Made by a program: the position numbers and the translations under genes
Shown here: positions 57,175-64,000 of the stretch, piece by piece
Numbering within the stretch: the first letter of the stretch is position 1
Layout of the letters: every line of letters starts with the position of its first letter
Source of the DNA: Parafrankia discariae
GTDB lineage: Bacteria > Actinomycetota > Actinomycetes > Frankiales > Frankiaceae
Reading direction: 5' to 3'
Assembly: GCF_000373365.1 (NCBI RefSeq)
Contig: NZ_KB891285.1
Coordinates: 1-64,000 of the forward strand
DNA length: 64,000 nt
Notes under the pieces: model-generated
What the model saw: the letters and a program-made list of their open reading frames with translations, nothing else
What the model was told of the DNA's origin: nothing
Database searches by the model: none

Positions 57175-57803
57175 CTGACCCCGCCGGCGACCCTGCCGAC
57201 CGGCCGTCCCGGATGTCGCGGATGGCAGGTCAAGCGGCTTTATGCCGTGGATGACCTGGCGGTGGGGGTATGTCAAGAATGGCCGAGCCGGGGTCAGGGC
57301 GGCCTGGATGGCCTGGCAGTGGTCTGACGATCGCCGGGTGACCCGGCAGACACTGTTACTTAGAGTTAACATCGTCGGCGTGTCGGGTGGCCCGAACGTC
57401 GGCCCGTGCCGCGCCGCGAGCCGGTGGCCCGGCCCCGGGCGCGGACGCTCCAGGCGCCCGCTGTCCAGCGGCCGATCGCCCGAATGTGCCATCGGCCCAG
57501 GTCACCCTCTTCTCCTCACCGCCTGAGGGTGGTATTCCTGAGGACCCCCCGAGGCCGGGGTGTCGGCTATCCGACACGGGTTTTTCATGGTTCGGTGAGA
57601 CGGCGCGGCCGGGCCGGACACGCCGACACTCCGGCCCCCTGTTCAGATCGTGACGTCCTGGGGCACCATAGGAACCGATGTCGCAACCGGTAGCCGGTGA
57701 GCCCGGCCCGGCGAGGGCATCTGCGACGGGCCGCGGGCGGCGCGTCGCAATGGGGAGGGAGCCCGCACGTTCGGCGTCACCTGCGCCCTGGGAGGTCTGC
57801 ACG
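57142..57803. other. Intergenic region upstream of the nucleotidyltransferase gene
   Basis: It contains an imperfect palindrome TGTTACTTAGAGTTAACA (57354-57371), AT-rich relative to its surroundings, a possible operator or promoter. No gene is supported; ATG 57678 would extend the next gene by 42 residues without good support. Confidence 0.4.
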
Positions 57804-58895
57804 ATGAGCGTGGATGCCCGTCGGGAAGTTCCCACCGGAACACGGTCGAGTGAGGTCACGTACGACCATCTGATCATTCCGCCGCACTGGCGGCGGCCGG
57901 CCGGGTCCGCGCCGGGGGAGCCGAACACGCTGTTCCCCGCAAGCGAGCAGGCGATGGCACCGCCGCCCGGGCCCGCGGTGACCGGTGCGTCCCCGATCAA
58001 CCCGATGACCGGTCCGATGACCGGTCCGCTGCTGGTCGGCACGACCGCCCGCGCCTTCGCCAAGCTGGACGACCTGGTCCGACTCGGCGACGACGACCGC
58101 GCGGTGATCGACGACCGGCGGGCCGAGGCGGAGCGGGCGCTGCGGTCGATCTTCCCGCCGCGCTGCGCGCTGCCCCTGGTGGGCGTGGCCACGATCGGGT
58201 CCGCCGGGCGTGACACGATGATCCGTCCCCTCGACGAGGTGGACATCTTCGTGGTCTTCAGCGCGGCGAACAGCGCGTGGAAGCGCTTCCGGTGGGATTC
58301 CCGCGACCTGCTCGTCTGCGTCCGCAACGCCATCGGCGGCGACCGGGTGCAGACGATCGGCACCCGCGGCCAGGCGCTGCGCATCGTCTACGACGCCGCG
58401 CCGGACGTCCACCTCGTGCCGGCCTTCGACCACCCCCGCGCCGGCTACGTCATCCCGGACCGGGTGGGCGGCTGGCTGCCGACCCGCCCGGAGCGGCACG
58501 CGAGCTGGACGATGGACCTCGGCCCCCGGGTGATCTCGGCGGTCCGGCTGCTCAAGGCCTGGAACCGGGTGTGCGGCAGCCACCTGCGCTCGTTCCACAT
58601 CGAGGCGCTCGCCGGGCAGGTGCTCGCGGGCCGCGGGCTCAACACGCGCCAGGGCCTCGCCGAGGTGTTCCGGTACATGGACGAGGTCGGCCTCGCCGTC
58701 GGCGATCCGTCCGACATCCGCGGTGACCTGTCCAGTTACCTTCGCCGGGACGACCTCGAAGATCTTGGCGCCGTCGTCCGCCAGGCGCGTGTCTACTCGG
58801 CCAAGGCGGTCGCGGCCGAGCGCGCCGGGGACCACGAGGAGGCCGTGAGCCTGTGGGGCACCGTCTTCGGCCCGGAGTTCCCGACCTTCGGCTGA
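57804..58895 (+). CDS. Orphan SMODS/CD-NTase-like nucleotidyltransferase
   Basis: 363 residues, Pol-beta-type nucleotidyltransferase. Residues 128-151 hold the GS motif (TIGSAGRDTMI, GS at 132-133) and the metal-binding pair E145-x-D147 in PLDEVDIFVVF; a third carboxylate is probably D201 (PDVHLVPAF). The C-terminal helical region includes SAVRLLKAWNRVCG and SFHIEALAGQVL, the OAS-like substrate-binding helices. Members of this superfamily make cyclic or linear oligonucleotide messengers (as in CBASS) or modify tRNA-like ends. No effector, Cap2/Cap3 or HORMA/TRIP13 gene is adjacent. ATG 57804 follows GGGAGG at 8 nt. The Pro/Met-rich residues 40-75 contain a short MTGP repeat. Confidence 0.8.
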   Translation: MSVDARREVPTGTRSSEVTYDHLIIPPHWRRPAGSAPGEPNTLFPASEQAMAPPPGPAVTGASPINPMTGPMTGPLLVGTTARAFAKLDDLVRLGDDDRAVIDDRRAEAERALRSIFPPRCALPLVGVATIGSAGRDTMIRPLDEVDIFVVFSAANSAWKRFRWDSRDLLVCVRNAIGGDRVQTIGTRGQALRIVYDAAPDVHLVPAFDHPRAGYVIPDRVGGWLPTRPERHASWTMDLGPRVISAVRLLKAWNRVCGSHLRSFHIEALAGQVLAGRGLNTRQGLAEVFRYMDEVGLAVGDPSDIRGDLSSYLRRDDLEDLGAVVRQARVYSAKAVAAERAGDHEEAVSLWGTVFGPEFPTFG

Positions 58896-58951
58896 CGCCG
58901 GCCCGCCCGCTCGCTCGGCCGGGCACCCGGCCGGGGCGCCCGGTCCTGGGC

Positions 58952-60391
58952 TCAGTGCACCGCGTCAGGGTCGCGTGCCCCGGGCAGGCCGTGCACTCGG
59001 GGTAGGTCGCGAGCTTCGGGCAGGTCACGCGCCCCGGACAACGGGCGCAGCGGCGTCCAGGCCGGCGAGCCGGTCGGGATCGGCACGGCGGTGACCCGAC
59101 TGAGCCGGGAGCGTTCGGCCTGCGCGGCCACGATCGCGTGCGCCTGGCGGACGTCCAGCAGCCGGGCGTGGATCCGCACCGGCCCGCCCGCGCAGTCGAG
59201 GTGGACGTCCGCCAGGCGCAGCAGGCGATGAACCGGGTGCTGCACGAGCCGGATGCTCTGTACCTTGCCGTGCGGGATGATGTCGGTCCGCTGCCACAGC
59301 ACTCCGCCGCGGACGACGAACACGCGGTCGTCCGCGCCGCAGCGCATCCGGCGCCACCGGACGGGCGCGATCAGCCGGGCCCGGCCCGGCGGGCGCAGCA
59401 GCGCCACGTCGTCGACGTCGACGGCCGGCAGGAGCCGTTCGATCACGCTCACGGCCTGCCCGCGCGGGGCGACGGGCAGCAGCATGCTCCGGGCGTCCCC
59501 GGCGACGTTGATCTGGAGCTCCACCCAGCCGAGCCAGCGCCACAGCGGTGAGCCGCGCAGGCTCACCGCCTGGACCCGGCCGTGCGGGACGGTGTGATGG
59601 GCGCGGTCGAGCAGCCCGCTGCGGATGCGCAGGCCGTCCGGCGACTCCGACACCGTGAACCGGAAGTTGGTCGCGAAGCGGTCCAGGGTCGTCCGCCACA
59701 CTCCGACCAGCGCGGGCGCGACCGCGATGAACCCGGCGAAGGTACCGGTCAGCAACGCCGGGGTGACCAGGATGAAGGCCGCGCCGAGCGCCAGCCACGG
59801 TGCGGGGGAGAGAGCGATCGCGCCGGCCAGGCGCAGCGGCGGGACGTACACGAGCGGGCGCTCGGGCGCCTCCCCGGCTCCGGGTGCCACACCGGCGGCG
59901 CGGGCGAGCAGCTCCGCCCGCAGCAGCCTCGCGTGTTCGAGCGAGAGGTAGCTGAGGCTGGTGCCGGATTCCTCCGCGTCCCCGTCGTGGGTGCCGGCGA
60001 GGTCCAGCCGCAGCACGGCGAGCCCGGTCACCCGGGCGATCAAAGGCTGGGCGACGTCCACCGACTGGATGCGGTCGAGTCGGACGTGCCGGATACGCTT
60101 GATCAGCAGGCCGGTCTCCAGCCGCAGGTCCTCGGCTTCGACCCGGTAGCGGGTGAACCGCCAGGCGCAGTAGCCGTAGGCCGAGGCCGTCGGCAGCAGC
60201 GCGGAGAGGGTGAGGGTGACGCTGCGAACCGTCAGCTCCTCGGCGAAGTTCTTCAGGATGCTGACGGCGACCGCCGCCACCAGCAGCCAGCCGCGCAGCA
60301 GCGGCGTGAGCGGATGGAGATGGTGGTAGCCGTCGTCCGGCTCCACCGCGTCGTCCGGCCCCGCTCGGCCGTCCGGCCCCGCCCCGCTCAC
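58952..60391 (-). CDS. Bacterial PH-domain membrane protein (YdbT-like, three bPH_2 domains)
   Basis: 479 residues. Two membrane hairpins (GWLLVAAVAVSILKNF...TLTLSALLPTASAYGY; LRLAGAIALSPAPWLALGAAFILVTPALL) separate three bPH_2 domains, each with the repeated pattern RL...G...(R/H)xV(R/H)...R(I/V)Q(S/A): LETGLLIKRIRHVRLDRIQSV, IRSGLLDRAHHTVPHGRVQAV and VRGGVLWQRTDIIPHGKVQSI. The family is often paired with a single-PH YdbS protein, as here. The role is unclear; in Bacillus, YdbS/YdbT have been linked to resistance to a bacteriocin. A C-terminal tail repeats GARDLPxARDLPR. GTG 60391 follows GGGAG and lies 30 bp after the YdbS-like stop. Confidence 0.88.
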   Translation of the reverse strand: MSGAGPDGRAGPDDAVEPDDGYHHLHPLTPLLRGWLLVAAVAVSILKNFAEELTVRSVTLTLSALLPTASAYGYCAWRFTRYRVEAEDLRLETGLLIKRIRHVRLDRIQSVDVAQPLIARVTGLAVLRLDLAGTHDGDAEESGTSLSYLSLEHARLLRAELLARAAGVAPGAGEAPERPLVYVPPLRLAGAIALSPAPWLALGAAFILVTPALLTGTFAGFIAVAPALVGVWRTTLDRFATNFRFTVSESPDGLRIRSGLLDRAHHTVPHGRVQAVSLRGSPLWRWLGWVELQINVAGDARSMLLPVAPRGQAVSVIERLLPAVDVDDVALLRPPGRARLIAPVRWRRMRCGADDRVFVVRGGVLWQRTDIIPHGKVQSIRLVQHPVHRLLRLADVHLDCAGGPVRIHARLLDVRQAHAIVAAQAERSRLSRVTAVPIPTGSPAWTPLRPLSGARDLPEARDLPRVHGLPGARDPDAVH

Positions 60392-60421
60392 CGGACACTC
60401 CCGCTCACCGGACGTTCCTGG

Positions 60422-60946
60422 TCAAAGGACGGCCGCCTGGGCCTCGCCGCGCTCGGTCAGCGAATCCCGCAGCCGGGCCGCCTCGCGCGGTGACAGCCCG
60501 GGGATCACGGCGTCCGTGGTGGCCGCGGCGGTGTGCAGCCGGACCTGCGCGATGCCGAACCGCTGCGCCAGCGGGCCGGCGGTGACGTCCACCAGCTGCA
60601 TGCGGCCGTAGGGGACGACCACCAGCCTGCGGACGAAGGTCCCGTGGCTGATCAGGAGATCGTCCTCGCGCTCGGCATAGCGCCAGGCGCTCCAGGCCCG
60701 GCCGATCGAGCGCCAGCCCCACACGGTGGCCGCGGTCGGCACGACCCCGACGACAAGCCCCGGCAGCCCCAGGAACGCCCCGCCGATCAGGCTGGCCAGC
60801 CCGATCACCGGGACGGCACCGACCAGCAGCAGCAGGCGGCGCAGGCGGCGCAGCTGCGGTGACAGCCCCCGCCAGCCGCCGGGGTCGATCCGCCAGGAAT
60901 GGGAGCTCCACCCCGGGCCAGGGGTATCGGCCGGAGCTGTGTGCAT
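60422..60946 (-). CDS. Bacterial PH-domain membrane protein (YdbS-like)
   Basis: About 174 residues: two membrane segments (RRLLLLVGAVPVIGLASLIGGAFLG; GLVVGVVPTAATVWG) then one bPH_2 domain (AEREDDLLISHGTFVRRLVVVPYGRMQLVDVTAGPLAQRFGIAQVRLHT region). ATG 60946 lacks a ribosome site but has TATGGT (60958-60953) 6 nt upstream, so it is probably leaderless. It forms an operon with the YdbT-like gene. Confidence 0.88.
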   Translation of the reverse strand: MHTAPADTPGPGWSSHSWRIDPGGWRGLSPQLRRLRRLLLLVGAVPVIGLASLIGGAFLGLPGLVVGVVPTAATVWGWRSIGRAWSAWRYAEREDDLLISHGTFVRRLVVVPYGRMQLVDVTAGPLAQRFGIAQVRLHTAAATTDAVIPGLSPREAARLRDSLTERGEAQAAVL

Positions 60947-60952
60947 CTGGCA

Positions 60953-60958
60953 ACCATA
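60953..60958 (-). promoter_or_regulatory. -10 box (TATGGT) for the leaderless PH-protein operon
   Basis: TATGGT fits TANNNT well and ends 6 nt before ATG 60946. Confidence 0.55.
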
Positions 60959-61099
60959 AGGTCTTGCGCGTGGCACACTGAGCCGTTTCGCGGCGTGACG
61001 ACCACGGCGGAACCACCACCGGGCGGCTGTGCCGTCCCGACCGTGCCGTCCCGACCGTGCCGTCCCGACCGTGCCACCCCGTGGGCGGTGGCGGCCTGG

Positions 61100-63391
61100 T
61101 TATCGGTTCGTGGCCTGCCGGCTCGCGGCGGCCTCGTCCGCCGGGCGGGTGTCGGTCTCTTCCCCGGCTTCTGCCTCGGAGCTCTCGAGGGCCGCGGCCG
61201 CGGGCTCCATCGCGCTCAGGGGAAGACCAGGTGCCTCGTGGTCGGAGAGCGGGTCGGCGAGCGGGCTGGCGGGGTGGGCGCGTTCCGGGCGGCTGGGCCA
61301 CCACACCACGGGGCCGACGTCCAGCGCGAGCGCCGGCACGAGAACCGAGCGGACCACGAGCGTGTCGAGCAGGACCCCGAACGCGACCAGGAAACCGGTC
61401 TCGGCCAGTTGCACCAGTGGGAAGATGATCAGAACGGCGAACGTGGCGGCGAGCACGACCCCGGCTGAGGTGATGACCCCGCCGGTCACCGCGAGGCCGC
61501 GGCGGATACCGGCGGCGTGCCCGAGGTGCTCGGTCTCCTCCTTCACCCGGGTCATCAGGAAGATGTTGTAGTCGACGCCGAGCGCGACCAGGAAGATGAA
61601 GCCGATCAGCGGGAGCGCCGGATCGATGCCGGGGAAGTCGAAGACGTAGCGGTAGACCAGCGCGCTCGCGCCGAGCGCGGCGAAGAACGACAGCACGACC
61701 GTGCCCATGAGCAGCAGTGGCGCCACGACGGAACGCAGCAGCAGCCCGAGGATGAGCAGTACCACGATGAGCACGACCGGGATGATCAGCTCGCGGTCCC
61801 GCACGGCCGCGTCCCGGACGTCCAGGTTGACGGCGGTGTTGCCGCCCACGAGCGCGTCGGCCCCGGGCAGCGCGTGCACGGCCGTGCGCAGCCGCTGCAC
61901 CGCCCGGAACGACTCGGGGCTGTCCGGCGGCGCGTCGAGCACGACCAGGAACTGGACGAGCTCGGCAGTCCGCCCGCTCTCCACCGCCGCGGCCACGCCG
62001 GGGGTCGCGCGGACCGTCTCGGCGACGGCGTCGGCGCGCGCGCTGTCCGCCACCACGAACGTGGGCGCGGTGACACCCGGTGGGAAGCTCCGTTCGGCCA
62101 GGTGCTGACCCTGGACCGACTCGACGTCGTCGCGGAAGGCCTGGTCCTGGCGCAGGACACCGGGCAGGACGAGCATGCCGAGGACGAGTGCGCCCAGCAC
62201 GGCCGCGGTGGTGACCCAGACCGTCCGCGGGCGTCGCCCGATCACGGCGCCGACGCGCGCCCACGCGCCGGTCTCCACCGACCGCTCCGGTTGGTCCAGA
62301 TCCGGCTGGTCCAGATCCGGCTGGTTCGGATCGGATTGGTTCAGATCCGGCTGGCTCAGGCGCGGCACGAACGGCCAGAACAGCCGCCGCCCGCCGACCA
62401 CCATCGCCGCCGGCAGCAGCGTGAGCATGGTGACCAGCGCGACCGCGATCCCGATCGCGCAGACCGGGCCCAGCCCGCGGTGTGAGTTCAGCTCGCCCAG
62501 CAGCAGGCACAGCATGCCGATGATCACTGTGCCCGCCGAGGCCAGGATCGCCGGTCCGGCGCGGCGCAGCGCGACCAGCATCGCCGCGGCCGGCTCGGCT
62601 TGCCGGGTCAGCTCCTCGCGGTAGCGGGAGATGAGCAGCAGGGCGTAGTCGGTGCCGGCGCCGAAGACGAGCACCCGCAGCATGCCGGCACTCTGGCCGT
62701 TCACCGTGAGCCCGGCGTGCTCGGCGAGCAGGTAGATCAGACCGGCCGCGGTCTGGTCGGCGATGCCGACGGACAGCAGCGGCACGACCCACAGGAACGG
62801 ACTTCGGTAGACCACGAGCAGGATCACGGCCACGATCGACGCGGTCACGATCAGCAGCGCACCCTCGATCTTCACGAACACGTCGTAGGTGTCGGAGACC
62901 AGACCCGCGGGCCCGGTCACCGCGGAATCCAGGCCGGGTTCCGCGGCGGCGGCGTGTCTGGCGATCGTCCGCATGCGGGCGACGTCGGAGGTGAACCGGT
63001 CGGCGTCCGTGGTCTGCGGCATCGGGATGGTGATGAGTACCGCACGGTGATCCGGGGCGGGGATGATCTGCGGGATCGTCGTCGTCGCGAAATCGGCGAG
63101 CTCGGTGCGCAACGTCGTCGCGACGTTCAGATCTTCGCTGGTCAGGCCGCTGTCGCGGGCCAGGACGACCACCGCCGGCACGGCGTCGCCACCGGGGAGC
63201 CGGCGCTGGGCCTCGAGCAGACGGGTCGACTCGGCGTCCTCGGGGAGGAAGGCGGCGGCGTCGTTGGTCTCGGCGTCGGTGAGCATGAGCGCGAGTGGGC
63301 TGATGGCGACGCCGATCAGCAGCCACACCAGGACGACCGCCCAGCGGAACCGCCGCGTGCGGAGTGCGGCGCCGGAACGAGGCAGGCCCAT
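61100..63391 (-). CDS. Second MMPL/RND-family transporter
   Basis: About 763 residues with the duplicated MMPL plan: TM1 RFRWAVVLVWLLIGVAISPLAL, a periplasmic-type domain with FLPEDAESTRLLEAQ, TM2-6 including FGAGTDYALLLISRYREE, then a charged cytosolic linker with NQPDL/DQPDL repeats, TM7, a second external domain and TM8-12 including LVALGVDYNIFLMTRVKEE. The GXXXDY aspartates are present in both halves. Probably proton-driven export of a lipid or small molecule; substrate unknown. ATG 63391 has GAGGG about 10 nt upstream. The C-terminal ~45 residues are Glu/Ala-rich and cytosolic. Confidence 0.92.
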   Translation of the reverse strand: MGLPRSGAALRTRRFRWAVVLVWLLIGVAISPLALMLTDAETNDAAAFLPEDAESTRLLEAQRRLPGGDAVPAVVVLARDSGLTSEDLNVATTLRTELADFATTTIPQIIPAPDHRAVLITIPMPQTTDADRFTSDVARMRTIARHAAAAEPGLDSAVTGPAGLVSDTYDVFVKIEGALLIVTASIVAVILLVVYRSPFLWVVPLLSVGIADQTAAGLIYLLAEHAGLTVNGQSAGMLRVLVFGAGTDYALLLISRYREELTRQAEPAAAMLVALRRAGPAILASAGTVIIGMLCLLLGELNSHRGLGPVCAIGIAVALVTMLTLLPAAMVVGGRRLFWPFVPRLSQPDLNQSDPNQPDLDQPDLDQPERSVETGAWARVGAVIGRRPRTVWVTTAAVLGALVLGMLVLPGVLRQDQAFRDDVESVQGQHLAERSFPPGVTAPTFVVADSARADAVAETVRATPGVAAAVESGRTAELVQFLVVLDAPPDSPESFRAVQRLRTAVHALPGADALVGGNTAVNLDVRDAAVRDRELIIPVVLIVVLLILGLLLRSVVAPLLLMGTVVLSFFAALGASALVYRYVFDFPGIDPALPLIGFIFLVALGVDYNIFLMTRVKEETEHLGHAAGIRRGLAVTGGVITSAGVVLAATFAVLIIFPLVQLAETGFLVAFGVLLDTLVVRSVLVPALALDVGPVVWWPSRPERAHPASPLADPLSDHEAPGLPLSAMEPAAAALESSEAEAGEETDTRPADEAAASRQATNR
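62293..62352. repeat. Four 15-bp in-frame tandem repeats in the second MMPL gene
   Basis: GGTCCAGATCCGGCT twice, then GGTTCGGATCGGATT and GGTTCAGATCCGGCT, encoding (N/D)QPDL-type pentapeptides on the minus strand. Confidence 0.9.
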
Positions 63392-63786
63392 CAGGCGTGC
63401 CCTCCTCCCGTCTCCCACCGGTGTCCTCTCCGATGCTGCCAGCTCGGAGCGTCGGGTGCCCACCCCAGCGCGACGTGAACCACCTGTCACCTGCCGATGG
63501 AACGCTCCGTGTCCGATCAATCGCATGCCCGACTGGTCGTGTGTCGTCGTCGCCGGGCCGCGAACGATTGCTGTGGCGCGAACGACGGGAAGGCCGGGCG
63601 ATGTCAAGGGGGGTACCAAGCTCCCGGCCGGCCGCCGGCTGTCCCCACGACGACAGAAATCATGGTGTCCGCAGTCGCATTTATGCGGCATCGTTGACGG
63701 GACCGCCAATGCGGTGTGCAGCCGCAATGACGCGGAATTAACGGTCCGACTTTTCGATTCGGGCCGCCATTCTTGGGGGTTCGACG
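63392..63786. other. Divergent intergenic region
   Basis: Between the MMPL gene and the lipoprotein gene. It probably holds both promoters; I cannot place boxes with confidence and see no gene. Confidence 0.4.

Positions 63787-64000
<214 letters not shown>

Noticed and set aside
57804-58895. A complete CBASS anti-phage operon
   Set aside because: No effector (phospholipase, nuclease, TM effector) or Cap2/Cap3 or HORMA/TRIP13 homologue flanks the nucleotidyltransferase; neighbours are an acetyltransferase and PH-domain proteins.
60405-63326. 973-codon minus-strand frame across two genes
   Set aside because: It is out of frame with both the MMPL and PH-protein genes and consists of Arg/Gly/Ala-rich sequence; pure GC-driven openness.

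Overview
The window is very GC-rich DNA from an actinobacterium. It carries families that mark the group: two resuscitation-promoting-factor (Rpf) proteins, DUF3263, DUF3151, LytR_C and RNHCP proteins, ClpC, trehalose OtsA/OtsB, and polyprenol-phosphomannose-type membrane glycosyltransferases. At least six genes appear to be leaderless, with a TANNNT -10 box 6-7 nt before the start codon. My best guess is Frankia or a close relative, but no single diagnostic gene proves it. I see no transposon, prophage, CRISPR array, rRNA or tRNA; the window is mostly conserved chromosomal core.

Layout. 1-0.8 kb: groEL 5' end with two CIRCE operators. 0.8-9 kb: threonine synthase under a SAM-I riboswitch, a HAD phosphatase, otsA/otsB, LytR_C and DUF3263 proteins, an RNHCP protein and glutamate dehydrogenase. 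9-14 kb: three multi-TM GT-C-like envelope proteins. 14-18 kb: a two-gene unit of a PP2C phosphatase and a membrane protein with tandem TrkA-N (RCK-like) domains and a C-terminal RyR domain. 18-25 kb: secreted-type metallophosphatase, clpC, and a FhuF-like ferric reductase with an iron box. 25-28.6 kb: orphan ParA ATPase, flavoprotein, SGNH esterase. 28.8-33.9 kb: panC-panD-nadB-nadC-coaX, an overlapping operon for CoA and NAD precursors. 34-36.7 kb: MMPL transporter. 36.8-46 kb: purine genes purC, purD-purE-purB and purA, interrupted by an AbiEi-like gene with an AT-rich 5' flank and by unknown genes. 46-53.5 kb: DUF3151, two rpf genes each behind its own c-di-AMP (ydaO-type) riboswitch, class II aldolase, DedA. 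53.5-64 kb: CAP-domain protein, degenerate SDR, GNAT acetyltransferase, orphan CD-NTase-like nucleotidyltransferase, two bacterial-PH proteins, a second MMPL transporter and the start of a lipoprotein.

How the parts may work together. Much of the visible regulation is RNA- or repressor-based and reads directly from the sequence: HrcA/CIRCE (groEL), SAM-I (thrC), c-di-AMP (both rpf genes) and DmdR/IdeR-like iron boxes (fhuF-like gene and one apparently orphan promoter). The least described items are the RyR/TrkA-N membrane protein with its PP2C partner, the orphan nucleotidyltransferase, the frame anomaly behind the iron box, a perfect 19-bp-armed palindrome upstream of purD, and recurrent four-copy 15-bp in-frame repeats in unrelated genes.
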